Below, one piece after another: positions 1 to 11,880 of a stretch of DNA of 64,000 nt; within the stretch, counting starts at the first letter, position 1, and each line of letters opens with the position of its first letter. This DNA is from Pogostemon cablin (lineage: Eukaryota > Streptophyta > Magnoliopsida > Lamiales > Lamiaceae). The DNA lies in the NCBI GenBank assembly GCA_023678885.1, contig CM042985.1:31320465-31384464 (forward strand), given 5' to 3'. Made by a program: the position numbers and the translations under genes. The notes beneath the pieces were generated by a model. That model saw nothing but the letters and a program-made list of their open reading frames with translations, made no database searches and was not told where the DNA came from.

Positions 1-267
1 ATGGAACACCTAAATATAATAGCACATTTGAAATCATGTCTAATAAAATTCTTACATCTCACTATAGGAAATTACTACACAGAAAACTCATATAACCACT
101 GTTTACATGTGATTAATCCTAATTTTTTTCTCACTCTAAATTCTCCCCTTTCAATTCTATTATATCATATGTATTCATAGGGATTTAAATTAAAAGGGAA
201 AACATGGTTTACAAGGATTTGTGATGTAAAATCTGTTTATAAAAGACTCACTCATTACTAAAAAAAG

Positions 268-301
<34 letters not shown>

Positions 302-742
302 TTGTTAAAACAAATAAACTAATGCAACACAAATTTTATCCTAATTTTGAAGGTCTTGATAAAAGAAAGAAACTTTGATAAAATCATCCACAATTTTTGA
401 GAATTCTTGTTTAGCAATATAATCATGTCAGTGAACTGATCAAAATCACACTTAGTTTCTTTGTCACTACTGTATTATTGAGACCTAGTATAAAGAGCAA
501 ATCTTATTATTGTCTCCATAAAATTAGTTTATACATACTTCAAGGATAAAGTTTATTTTTCTCTCCAACCTGATATCTTTCATCATAGTGGCACAAAAAT
601 ACGGTTAATGCTAAATGAATTTGAACTAGCTAGCTATTTTTTTAGGTTATGAATTTTCCATCTGTCCTCACCTAAAATTGGGATTTAGCAAAATTACAAT
701 TTACAAATCATAAATCAAGAATATAAGTTATCCAAAACAAAC
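1..742. other. AT-rich stretch with no gene; (TA)n microsatellite
   Basis: No coding sequence is visible. A pure (TA)n run lies near 271-299. The part next to 742 should be the intron of the carboxylesterase to its right (read on the minus strand), but I could not find the expected second exon here, so it is either beyond the window edge or lost. Confidence 0.6.
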
Positions 743-1445
743 CTGTCAATGAGGTCAAGATTTAGGAATGCCTCTTTGGGTCCTTCAGCCTCAAACTTAG
801 TCCTCACTGTCCCACCAAAAAATGAGCCAAATACACATATCCCCTCACTCGAACCGGAGCCAGCTCAGGCGAGCCGGCTCCAAGCCGAACGGCTAAGTTA
901 TGGGCGATGTTCCTACCAGCCGAGTCACCCGAAACGAACACACGATCGAAGTCAGCAGCATCCGTGAGCCACGCATCCGGCTCCTCAGACACAGCTTGGG
1001 CTTGGAGCCACTTAAGAGACGCGTAGCCATCCTCAATGGCTGCAGGGAGCCGGTTTTCAGGCGCCAGCCGATAATCCGGCGCGATTATCACGGCTTGCAG
1101 CTCCGAAGCCAGCTTGAAGCAGTAGTTTTGGCAGTTGGGCCATGTCCTTGAGCCGATACAAAAGCCGCCGCCATGAATATAGTAGAAAATTGGGAGCTTG
1201 GCTGAGAGTGGCTTAGCCGGCTTGTAGAGCCGAAGCTGAAAGTTATGCATGGCGTCGAAGACAACATCCTTCCACAGAACTGAACCATCATCTTTTACAG
1301 GCACTTCAAAGCTCGGCTTGTCGGAGCGCCATATTGAGCCGTCGCTGTAAACTCGAAGAACGCCCCGACACTCCTCCACCTCGTGAAGCGGAGCAGTGGC
1401 GGTCGGAGGGGCGCCGTCGTTACCCTCAACCATTGTAGAAGACAT
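743..1445 (-). pseudogene. CXE15-type carboxylesterase, first exon, frameshifted
   Basis: This is exon 1 of a plant alpha/beta-hydrolase carboxylesterase, the family that hydrolyses ester bonds in small hormones and metabolites. Starting at the methionine at 1445, the HGGG oxyanion-hole motif is at residues 91-94, the nucleophile elbow GDSAG at 173-177 (Ser175), and the DYRLAPE block near 124-130. The spacing and the stretch SPELAPVRVRGYV fit the CXE15-like subgroup. The residue after the elbow is Arg178 where the family normally has Gly. At 820-826 the reading frame breaks in a run of six T (minus strand). Read one frame over, the family sequence resumes (FFGGTVRT, then EAFLNLDLIDR) and runs to a consensus donor at 742. 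A one-base deletion therefore truncates the protein at about residue 213. A sequencing error in the homopolymer is the main alternative. The longer ORF start at 1541 adds 32 residues unlike the family, so I chose the internal Met. The Asp and His of the triad would be in exon 2, which is not seen. Confidence 0.75.
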
Positions 1446-1482
1446 ATCTCTCTCCACCGCTCTAGTCAACAGAAGCAGATGA

Positions 1483-1491
1483 TATATAGGA
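1483..1491 (-). promoter_or_regulatory. Possible TATA box of the carboxylesterase
   Basis: A TATATA core on the minus strand lies about 40 bases before the chosen start codon. It would leave a very short 5' leader. Support is positional only. Confidence 0.3.
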
Positions 1492-1559
1492 AGACTTGAA
1501 GATTGATTATTTTTATTTGGACGGCCAATTTTTGTTTTCATTACGGTGTGTTAATTGTT

Positions 1560-3500
1560 ATCATCCATTCAGTATAAAGTACTGAATTGATACAACTGCA
1601 TAATATAAGCAAAAAGATACACGATAATATGTACTATTACAAAATTGAGCTGATGAGGGTCATGGTGACAATAGATATAGGACAAAATCTCTCAACAAAC
1701 TATTCTTGTAGTTGAATGTGTTTTGTCACTTAGTTATCAATAATTCTATTTGGTGAATTAGGTGGCAATATTTGGGTTGTTCCCTTTGTATTATATTTAT
1801 CTTTCATACTTTTTGTTGTATTTTGTTCCATATTTATTTACTACAGAGAAACATCATATGAGTCAATAATTTCAAAAGTCATTTTAGTTTAAAAATACGG
1901 ATTTTATCTAACACATATAACATACTTTATATATACTTATTAAAAGTATTATAATACTGCTAAAAAGCTAATAAATTAAATAAAAAATAACTTTAACTAA
2001 ACTATGTATTTACAATATCTGTCAAGTTAATTGTGTAACGAAGGAGTATTTAAGTATTTGAGTTAAATTGAGACCGTTTAGGTAAGTGAAGCCGTTTGAT
2101 TATTTATTTTTTTAAAATTTAATGTGATGAATTTATTTTTTTTATTTTTTTCTTGCCATAATTAATTCTTATTTGGCTGCAAGTTTACATTTATTCCACT
2201 AAAATTTGCAATTATTTGATGAAAATTTTCGTTATAATAGTAAAAAAAAATCAACTTAATTGATTTAATATTTATTTATTTTTTTGTGTAAAACAAACTT
2301 AGTAAAGTGTTGATTATTTATTCCTCTTTGACTAATTAATTATGGGTTTTTTTTTTGAAAGCAATTAATTATGGGCTTAAATTGAGTAATAATCTCTGTA
2401 TTTACAATATTCATTTTGATAAGTGGAACAATTAATAATGTAAACAACATGATCCTTGCACTACCCATTTTTAGTTATCATAAAAAGATTTGGCCCAATT
2501 TATAACTGAATTCGGCCCAATTGTGTGATTTATTTTGACCCATTATACACCAAGAAAAAATAAAAAGCCTTGCACTTGAAATGAATCTCCATCAACAATC
2601 AACTTCATATTTTTTTATGTTTCTTTATCCAATGAAAACTTGCATCATAAAAAATAAAATAAAATAATCTCAATCCAGTAACATTAAATTTTATTTTAAA
2701 AACATCACTCTCACTTAAACTTAATATACATAACATATCTTAAAATTTATTTATAAATATTTAAAAAGATTGCATTACACCAAAAGTCATAAAATTAGCA
2801 TTCAAAGTAAAGAACGAGCTAGTATTTTATTCATTTTTCAGTGAACTAATCTCTGCAGGGACTCAATAATCATCTAAAATTGATTTTGCTTAGTGATTTT
2901 CCAATTTTTTTTATTTTTTTTTTTTGGGTGGGAGCTTATTTAAGCTATGACTAAACAATCAATTATTTATTTTGTAATTTTGTCATACAATTTATGTCAA
3001 GCCACATAAATGAATAAAATATAGCTAATTAAAGAAAAACATCTTCCATTCACATCTTTAAAACATGTATTTTGATTTAAAATATTATGACATACATGTA
3101 ACATGCAAGTTCAACCAAATAATATTTGGCATAATTTATAACAACAAAATTAGATCTACAATTCTCAAAGTAGTCCTAATTTGCCTGCATATGCTTGATT
3201 TCAAGATTGTGATCCACATGAATTTGGTTAGAAGAAATGATTTCATCATCAGAAATCTCAGAGGACTCCTCTTATATGGTCTCTAAGGTTGGATGGTTTC
3301 CTAGGAATTATCCTAAGATTGGATGGCAAAACCTCAATTATCCAACAATTATACGACGCAACACCCTTCGCCATAGCCTGCAAGAATCAACAAATGGGCA
3401 GTTGATAATCAAATAAACACTCTGTAGCTGTTATAGAGAGAGATGAGTGTGTGTGTGTGTGTAACGTGTGGATTTATAGAAATTGAGAAACGTGTGTATA
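1560..3500. other. Intergenic AT-rich DNA
   Basis: No gene-like reading frame is seen. The stretch has poly-T and poly-A runs and a short (GT)n microsatellite at about 3447-3463. The 73-codon frame at 3065-3286 has AT-driven composition and no recognisable domain. Confidence 0.6.
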
Positions 3501-3519
3501 TGTGGGCAAGAGTTGTAGA

Positions 3520-4433
3520 AGTTGGTGGCTGAAAGGCTCCCTCGAATCACTCCGGATGTGTCCCGGCTCCTCTCTAGACTTCGTCGGGATAAACCACTAC
3601 ACCACATTGTATGCGCGGAACGACAGGACAAGACTGCGTAAGCTCATATTGGGGGACGCTTTATCCGACTCTGCTGTGATCACCACCTGTAAGAATAGCA
3701 AAACAGAACATGTATGCTCTTTCGTACATAACTTATGATGATTTAATTAGTCACAACTACCAATAATGTTGTTCTTTGTTTTAGCTTCCAAGCATGGAAT
3801 TCCCATTGGACATTAGCCTTATGATCAGTTAGTATGAATTTTACATGCATTGCAAGTTTTTATACATGTCATGATTCTAGGTTGGCTGCACATCGTCCCG
3901 TGGGGTATTCGTAAGCTGGCAAACTACATTAAGACCAGATATGGGAATCCACCAGTACTCATAACAGAGAATGGTGACATTAAATGACTAAAAGATTGTT
4001 ACTGTTCTTTCATTTCATGTAGTATGTATGAGTATCCAAATTTCAAACTCTGATGTGGTTTCATGGCTTGCTAGGGATGGACGATCCCAATAGATCGTTC
4101 ATGTCGCTTGATAAGGCTTTGCGCGACCACAAGAGAATAAACTACCACAGGGACTATCTCTCCAACTGTCTCCAACAACAGTAGCTGTTGCACGTGTTTT
4201 TTCGACTACACGACTTCTCCAAGGTTTCTGTACGCGAATGCAGGCTTGACAAATGCGACGTATGAGCCTATTTCGTGTGGTCATTGCTTGATAACTGGGA
4301 ATGGAACTTGGGGTATACTGTGAGGTTTGGGCTCTATTATGTGGACTTCAAGAATAACCTTACAAGTATACCAAAGTCCTCTGTTAAGTGGTTCAAAAAT
4401 ATCTTGAAATCACAAATTAATACAAAATTATAA
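3520..4433 (+). pseudogene. GH1 beta-glucosidase pseudogene, 3' half only
   Basis: This is a relic of a family 1 glycoside hydrolase, enzymes that release glucose from plant beta-glucosides. Readable blocks in order are ERLPRITPDVSRL (from 3531), then after a frameshift LDFVGINHYTTLYARN (about 3570-3690), then GWLHIVPWGIRKLANY through the nucleophile motif ITENG (3882-3974), then DDPNRSFMSLDKALRDHKRI (from 4079), and finally FVWSLLDNWEWNLGYTVRFG to a natural-looking stop at 4431-4433. Intron-like gaps with GT and AG borders separate the blocks, so this is a decayed genomic copy and not a retrocopy. The lesions are a missing 5' half (no TFNEP acid/base region), a frameshift near 3556-3566, degenerate sequence at 3784-3830, and a TGA at 4263-4265 where the family has Arg (CGA to TGA). 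The C-terminal part resembles the BGLU40-47 type clade; that subfamily call is tentative. Confidence 0.8.
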
Positions 4434-4439
4434 CTTCTG

Positions 4440-5370
4440 TATCGTACACATAGAATGCAAATTTCATTTGTGTTATATATATTCTCTAGGCTATGATAAT
4501 TATCCAAGAAAGTTGGAAACATATCGTCTATTATGAAAGACTAATTATTCTGTAGTATGAAACTGTTATACATGATGTATGTTCATTCAATGTAATAACA
4601 AAAATAATATACTACTCCATGTAACAACAAATTTTTTCACTCATTGCTCGTTTGTTGTCTAACTGCACTCTTCACCCTCTAAAAATAATAAAACTTTCAT
4701 AACAAATAATCTTTCAATACATCGAATTTTAAAAAATGTCACACTCACTTAACTTACATAATGTACTATCATTTATTTATTAATTAAGTAATAATAATAA
4801 TAATATCATTTACTTCTATTGCAAATAAATCCAAAAATTTGTAAAAAAAATAAAACCACCTTTTAATTTCATTGCAAAAAACACCCACAAACAAGATATG
4901 TCTGGCGGAATGCTAACCTAGCATTTTAATGACACAACAGCCTTACAAATTATACAACACGATATCGTTTTCTTATGAAATTGGATTTCAAGTTAAAAAA
5001 CCCTTCCTGTGAGCCCTAAAATTAAGCTAAAGTACACACATTGCGAGGAAAATGGGGAAGAACTGATTAAGACTATTGTGATATAAAATCATATTTTTGT
5101 GACCTACTCCCTACATCATGTGTTAACTTTTACATTTAATTTTTACACGTAGATTAAGAGATATTATATTTTAACGTATAATGGGATGAGAGAAATAATA
5201 TCGAATGTGATATGGGTAGTTGTATTAGTATTGTGTGCAGACCTTATATGAAATAATTAATTGTTTTTGTGGACCCAAATTGACAAAAAAAGAAATGTAA
5301 ACCTTAACTTATAACAAAGTAAAATAGAAAATGTAAATTTTAATGTGTGATGGAGAGAGATTATATTATA
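4440..5370. other. Intergenic AT-rich DNA
   Basis: No gene is visible. A short (ATA)n run lies near 4790-4806. Nothing else stands out before the MITE that begins at 5371. Confidence 0.5.
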
Positions 5371-5574
5371 TTCCCTCCGTCCACTTTTAAGGTGTCAATT
5401 TTACTATTTTTGACGTCCGATTAAAAAATATTCATTTCTCCTATTTAGTAAAAAGTACTCTACACAATATGATCCACCACTTTTCTTTAATACAACTACC
5501 CATTTTACATATAATAATACCTCTTAATTCACGTGCAAAAAGCAAACGAACATTTTAGAACCGAACAGAGGAAG
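5371..5574. mobile_element. Stowaway-type MITE
   Basis: Left end TTCCCTCCGTCC and right end GAACAGAGGAAG form degenerate terminal inverted repeats flanked by TA on both sides (5369-5370 and 5575-5576). This is the usual Tc1/mariner MITE signature (CTCCCTCCGTCCC family). It is non-coding and about 204 bp. It ends 17 bases before the KAS-like start codon, so it sits in the promoter position of that pseudogene. Confidence 0.75.
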
Positions 5575-5964
5575 TATGAGAATTCTTCAACATGAAGATG
5601 AGCCAAATTTATAAGGAAACCTCTTACGTACACATGAAAAGGATAGTGATCACTGGAATGGGACTTGTTTCAGTTTTTGGTAGTGATATTGAAGCATACT
5701 ACGATAAATTGCTAGAAGGAATAAGCGCAGTGACTCTGATCGACAGATTTGATGTTTCGGATTACTCGACAAAGATTGCAGGTCAGATGTACTCTCAAGA
5801 ATATATTGATGCAAAGAAAGATCGTCGTCTTGATGATTGCTGGAGATACTGTTTGGTTGCAGGAAAAAGAGCCCTTGATGATGCTAATCTTGGCAAGGAA
5901 CCTCTTGAAACCGTAACTACTTTTTCTTTTTTTAATATTTGTTTGCGTGATTATTTATTGGCAA

Positions 5965-6175
5965 AGACTTATGCGAGATCATCTCACGTAAGAGCTTACG
6001 TGAGATTAATAAAAAGTGATAACTTCAATTGTGAAAAATGATAAATAAAAAGTGATAATCTATGTCATGAACAATTTATAGTATAAATTAAAAAGTAATA
6101 ATATTTTATACCGAAAGTGATAATTATTTTAAAAAATATGAAATAATCTCACGTGAGACGGTTTTGAGCAAGAAT
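5965..6175. mobile_element. MITE of the TGAGACGG type
   Basis: Imperfect terminal inverted repeats (left GATCATCTCACGTAAG, right CTCACGTGAGACGG) enclose an AT-rich core with several AAAAGTGATAA words. Related copies are near 28262, 34103 and 60995. It is non-coding and lies in intron 1 of the KAS-like pseudogene. The exact ends are uncertain. Confidence 0.55.
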
Positions 6176-6219
6176 TTCCCTAATTTATTATCACTACACC
6201 AAAAACGCACCAAGCAGCC

Positions 6220-6665
6220 GATGTTGAAGCCCCCGATGTTGAAAGTGGGCGCTGATAGACATCGATTTTTAGCCGATGTCTTTTTCCTTCTATAGACATT
6301 GGTTACACCCTTTGACATCGATTATCCACCGATGTCTTTCATCGGAGAGACATCAGTTGGCACACATAGATATCGTTTTTTCACCTATGTCTTTCCAAGG
6401 AAAGACATCAGTTGGGACCCAAAAGACATCGATTTTCAACTGATGTGTTTCTAAGAAAATACATCGATCATGACCCATTAGACATCGGTTAATAATCAAT
6501 GTCTATCTACTTAAAGACATCGTAAGGTACTAATAGATATCGATTTTCCACCGATGTCTTTCTGAGAAAAGACATTTGTTTTTCACCAAAACACATCATT
6601 TTTCACCGATATCTTTCCTTACATAGCATCTGTTTCACACCAATAGACATCGGTTTTTACATGAT
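6220..6665. repeat. CACTA left subterminal repeat cluster
   Basis: More than a dozen copies of GACATCG or CGATGTC in both orientations, spaced about 20-40 bases apart, many as paired inverted copies. In this superfamily such sites bind the TnpA-like protein. Confidence 0.8.
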
Positions 6666-6959
6666 GACTTTTATATTTTATTTTAATTTATCTTAGTACA
6701 TAAATTTATATTATTATTATTATTAAAATTAAATTACTCAATTGCACTATATACTCAAAACTTACAAATATTTTACAAGAAGTTCAAATATTTAATTTAA
6801 AATACATATAAAATCATCATTCAAATCTAAAAGTACAAAATATCCTAACTAATTAAATCCAAAATTTAATTTTACATAAATAAAACCTAAAATTTTAATC
6901 TAAATCTCATGATTGATCAATAGAAGCCCAACCTATTGTTTCGAATCGACTTTACTTCC

Positions 6960-7375
6960 TGTTTTGCATTATATAATATCTTTATCTTCTTATCATTTCA
7001 CTGCAATTACCTAAGATAGAATAAAAGTTTAGCACTTAATAATAAGACTTAAAGATATTTATCGAGAAAACAAATTGATATGACAGAGAGATATTACAAT
7101 ATAACAAAATTTGCTAATGATTATATCTATAAAAGAACAAGAAATTTGAATTAATTTAACAAAACTCCAAGCCCAAATCACTAAGAGCAAAAATAGTTTC
7201 ATCAAGAACCTTTAGCAGATAGTACATTTTGATGAAGATTTTCATTCAGGAGCATAAAAAATTGAGCATTTTCCTGCTTTGCATTAATTACTTTATTTCT
7301 TGCCTTGTACTATATAACATCTTTATCTTCTTATCGTCTCACTGTATTTACTTGAGATAAAAAAATTTCGCACTC
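6960..7375. repeat. Diverged direct duplication inside the CACTA element
   Basis: A block around 6962-7025 (ATATAATATCTTTATCTTCT region) recurs, diverged, around 7300-7365. No coding is seen. Confidence 0.5.
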
Positions 7376-7799
7376 ATTGATATGATTAAAAGATATTATA
7401 ATAGCACAAAGAACATAAACCAAACAACTTTTAGTTTTGTCAATGAAAGTATAAAAGAACTGCACTAAGGAAGTGTATAAATAGAGAAAGTGTCACACCT
7501 ATGCATTTGCATAGTGTTAGAGACAAGAGTAAGAAACCAACAAAAGTAATACCAAGCCAGAAACAATTAAAAATAAAAATTAAAACCATAATCTGTTTAA
7601 AAAAATAGTACTCCATAAGATTGAGATGTGGAAATTTATATTTATGAAGACCTAACTCACTCAACGTTTACATAGTCATGAGATAAACTTATTCCTAGAC
7701 CTTCCAATTCTTGTTATTCCCTAAGTATTTCAGATATAGAATATCTAGTTAGCCAATAGGAAGTGAAGAGGTATTGTGGGAAAATTGCAAATTAGGATT

Positions 7800-8580
7800 A
7801 AGTTTTCTTTCTTAGCAAAAGTTATGGCCATTTTACTAAAGTAAGGTAGATTGCATTCAGGAAGTTGTTTGATGGTGAATGGTCTTTTGAGTCTTTCGAG
7901 CTTCTTCTTATTGTCGATTTTTTTACCTCATAGGCTGATATACTAATGTTATGCATGAGTTTTCATAGCCAAGGAATTTATTTAAATTCAAACCTATCAA
8001 TAAGATCTTTGAGTCAAGTAGTCATTGCTACATGCATGTTCTACAGCAAATAGAGTTACTTTAAACGGAAACTGGTACTGACCGAAAATGATATAGATTG
8101 GAAAGCCTTATAAGTCTAGTTTTAAACACAATAAAAAAGAGTCATTTGGAATTTTCTAGAAAAACTTATGGACATTTTACTAGAAGGTGGCAGATTGCAT
8201 TCGAAAAGCTGTCAAATTCGATGGTGAATGGTCATTTGAGTCTTTCGAGCTTCTTCCTTTTGTCAATTTAATTTTTTTTACTTATTTGCTGATATTATAA
8301 TGTTACTCATGAGTCTTCATAGCCAAAGAATGTATTTGAGTTCAAATCTATTAATAAGATTTTGGAGTGAAGTATTCATTGCTTAATGCATGTTCTACAG
8401 CATATAGGGGCACTTTGAATGGAAATGGGTATCGATAGGAAATGAATTAAACATTGATCAATACACGGTTGGAAAGTCTTATAAGTCTAGTTTCTAACAC
8501 AATAAATATTGAGGCATTTGGAATTTTCTAGCAAAAGTTATGACCATTTTACTAGAAGGTGGTAGATTTCTTGCAAAAGT
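7800..8580. repeat. Tandem repeat of about 360 bp inside the CACTA element
   Basis: Two diverged copies, about 7805-8160 and 8161-8525, share blocks such as GAGTCTTTCGAGCTTCTTC and TTCATAGCCAA in the same order. A partial third copy begins near 8530 and ends by 8580. Non-coding. Confidence 0.75.
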
Positions 8581-10734
8581 TATGGCCATTCTATTAAGTT
8601 TTATCCAAAAAGCTTCATAAATACATTCTGTGAGTGTGTTGTTTCAATAATATACATCTGGACTAGTTGCCTTAATGTAGAAAATAAAACAACATAAAGA
8701 GTTAAAAATACAAAATCACAAACTTATGACATGTTAGTGCGCATAATTCACACACATACAACCAGATACTTTAGACATGTCATACCTTGTTTAATATGGA
8801 TTGATCCACCTTTTCTGGAAAATCATCCTTTCACCTCCTCTTCACGTCACTGTCTATCCATCCTGGAAAAATATCAGCAATATAAATAACTGTAATAGGA
8901 AATAATATGGGTCAATAGGAAATGTAAACCAAATAAGTTGTGATGCAGATCGATCGCGTTTGCACCAAGAGTACATATGAAATGTTGTGGAGGAACAAAT
9001 GCATGTTTCATGTGAACAAGTGCAACTACTATGTTCTAAGATTTATTCTTGAATCATTTACAAGCACGTGTGGCAATTGCTACTACCTAGATAAAATTTC
9101 AGCAGCAAATATGCCATGAAAATGCAATGACAAGAAAGTTGCACATATTGTGAGGAATATTGAAAGTATATTGAGCCAGTTTCATGTTCACCCCTCACTT
9201 AAAATGATGATATCTTCCAAGCCTGTTGTTGCATTTGCAGTAGCTGTGACAATGTCAGCAAGTCCCTGGTTCACTTATAAGGGAAAAAATATATTTATGA
9301 AGGTAACAAGTGCAAAAAATTTAGAGAAATAGAATTATCACATGTGGCACCAGAGCATGCCTTAAAGAGTTATCAGTGTGAGAGCAGAAATCTTAATTAT
9401 AGATTTTGAACTGCCTATTTCACCACATCAGTTAACCAAGAACCTAACTAATGCTAAAATGGAAAACAGATAACAGTGAGGTTCATGTATCAAAATTAAT
9501 TTAAGACAGCCTTTCCAAGGTGAGTTATTTCACCTAAAAGCATATTTTACTATCCCAATCCTGCATATGTTCCACTTAAGTGGGTTAACTCAATTGTTTT
9601 TTAGCCTTAGTTATTGGACTTGCATTATTATAATTTCATCATGGATATCACCATATAGATTACCAAAATCAATTTTCATCTTACATCAACTATCACTACC
9701 ACCTAAATCACATGCTCATCACAGATATTAATTGTTAACACTCTTCAGTCCCATTTCTCAAATAAAATTAAGTTCTCAGTATCACATAGTATTTTGTAAT
9801 CTTTCTTACATTTTCCTTTTTCTGTAATCTTTCGGACACAGCCGTACAAAGTAAGAGAATCCATATGACGAATCAGACAGAAAACTCACCTTCACCAAGC
9901 TTAACACTCTTGAAAGGGTTATGGTACAAACTTAACAAAACCAATTAAACTCTTTATGTCTTAGGATCAAAGGACCTTTGATAAGCCTTACTGCAAAAAT
10001 TAATAAACACTCCAGTAAACATAAACCTCAGAGAACTACAAAATTGTAAGTATAAAACCTTAAAGTAGCAGAAAAGGAACAGAACATACTGCTTACAAAT
10101 AACTCGACGTAACTCCTCTAACCATTTAAGTTTGAAATTAGACATTTAATCACCAACAATAAAACTCAAGTTTGATTATCGCCAATCGTCGGGAAGAAGA
10201 AAGCGGCCATGGCACTGGCACCATCAATTTTCCTATTTGCTACTTCCAACTTCTTGCCAAAATCTCAGACCGCAGAGCTTTTGAAACTGGAGAGAGAGAG
10301 AAAATGAGATTCGACCTTCAATTTCAGAATTAGGGCTAAGTTACTTTATTCATATTTGGGATTGGTGAAGTTGGTGACAGAGAGATCATGGGAAAGACGA
10401 TATAGCACTATAGCAACAACGTCGTCTGAGGGAAGAGAGAGCTAAGATTGGGCAATATAGGGTTTGAGCTTTTCTACTATAGTATAAGTTGCAGAAGGAT
10501 TACCATTGGGCATCTCAGACGGCGATCGAATTCTCAGAAGGGGATTTTGCGGTGGCGGCAGAGGAGTGAGACGGTAAGGAGGTTCTCGATTTCTTTTTGG
10601 CGGGGGTGGGAAGCGAGGTAGGAGAGGATGGAGGCGAGGGTAAAAGTTAAAGTTATGCAGGTCTGCGGGAGATGAAGTTAGAGAGTGGTAAGACATGAGA
10701 CCCGAGTTAGAATCTAATAATCATCGAATATTAC

Positions 10735-10905
10735 ATCCGTCTATTATAACCGATGTCTATCAGCAATTCTTAAGAAAGAATGGCCAATAAACATCAGGTG
10801 AAAACCGATGTCTATCAGCGGACTTTTATACTGATAGACATCGGTTTTTTACAAAAAGACATCATATTTTATGAAGAATCGATGTTTATTCACTTATGTC
10901 TATCA
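10735..10905. repeat. CACTA right subterminal repeat cluster
   Basis: Copies of ACCGATGTCTATCAG and its complement, matching the left cluster, end just before the right terminus. Confidence 0.8.
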
Positions 10906-11110
10906 GTTTTTTTGGTGTAATGTATGTATAATTTGTTTTTTCAATATATGGTTTTTGTTTTTTCAAATATGATTGTAGTTTTCATTTTTTTATTTTTTCG
11001 ATTCACGGTATCCGATTCGTAGTTCAATTAATCCAAGAATAGGTCAGAACCCACTATCCACTCCCCGCCATTTTAAGTCAGAGTTTTGCTTATATGGACT
11101 GGCTCCACAG

Positions 11111-11212
11111 TTGTTGATCGTACTCACGGGTTTCAAAGCTGTGACCTTAGAGAATTTCACCTTGTTGATCGTACTCACGGGTTTCAAACCTATGACCTTA
11201 GAGAATTTCACC
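11111..11212. repeat. Two-copy tandem repeat, 51-bp unit
   Basis: Units 11111-11161 and 11162-11212 are nearly identical and begin TTGTTGATCGTACTCACGGG. It lies in intron 1 of the KAS-like pseudogene, between the CACTA element and exon 2. Confidence 0.85.
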
Positions 11213-11810
11213 TTAACACACCTCAAGCCCTTACCGCTAGACCACCCATTGGGTTAAATTTTATTATACATGGGTTACTATACCTAAATGTGGTGAATTC
11301 TTCATTCTTGTATTGCAGATAAAGAAGAGAAGAATGTGAGTGTTGGTGGGATCAGGAATTGGAGGCATGATAACTTTCAAGAATGGATTAGAAGCCTATC
11401 TTCAGAATGGATATAAAAAAATAAATCCATTTTTATTACCTTATACAATAACTAACATGGGATCAGCATTACTAGCCATAGATACTGGCTTAATGGGGCC
11501 TAACTACTCCATTTCATCCGCTTGTGCTACTTCAAACCATTGCTTCATTGCCGCAGCAAATCATATCCGAAAAGGTGAGGCCGATGTGATGGTGGCCGGA
11601 GGGACAGAAAACCCAATGAATCCAATCGGAGTTGGGGGTTTTATAGCATGCAAAGCCTTGTCTCAGAGAAACGACGAGCCCCTCAAGGCATCAAGGCCCT
11701 GGGATAGAAACCGAGATGGTTTCATCGTTGTTGAAGGGGCGGGCGTTCTAGTACGTTGCTCTCTTCGTCTTTCAACACATTACCACATTTCTTACTGTAT
11801 AAAAGCTATT

Positions 11811-11880
11811 ATTAATGAGTAGCAGCGTAAATATGTTGTAATATTTTGATTACAACATATTTACGCTACTACTCATTAAT
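11811..11880. repeat. Long hairpin, 32-bp arms with 6-base loop
   Basis: The arms 11811-11842 and 11849-11880 are complementary with one mismatch (C versus T in the AGCAGC/AGTAGC part). The loop is ATTTTG. The hairpin lies in the intron between exons 2 and 3 of the KAS-like pseudogene. Confidence 0.9.

Larger units (their letters stand above)
6192..10922. mobile_element. CACTA (En/Spm) DNA transposon, non-autonomous
   Basis: The left terminus CACTACACCAAAAA at 6192 matches, in inverse orientation and with one mismatch, the right terminus ending at 10922. The 3-bp target duplication TAT is at 6189-6191 and 10923-10925. Both subterminal regions (about 6220-6660 and 10735-10905) are packed with copies of ACATCGG and its complement ACCGATGT, the clustered subterminal repeats expected of CACTA elements. 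No transposase (TnpD or TnpA) is readable in 4.7 kb, so it is non-autonomous or deleted. Between 10190 and 10700 composition becomes GC-richer, with a proline-rich minus-strand frame at 10442-10696; this may be captured host DNA but I cannot name it. Confidence 0.9.

Noticed and set aside
3065..3286. 73-codon plus frame upstream of the beta-glucosidase relic
   Set aside because: AT-driven composition and no similarity to the missing GH1 N-terminal half.
10208..10306. Short plus-strand frame starting MALAPSIF inside the CACTA element
   Set aside because: Only 32 codons and no family match; too short to support.
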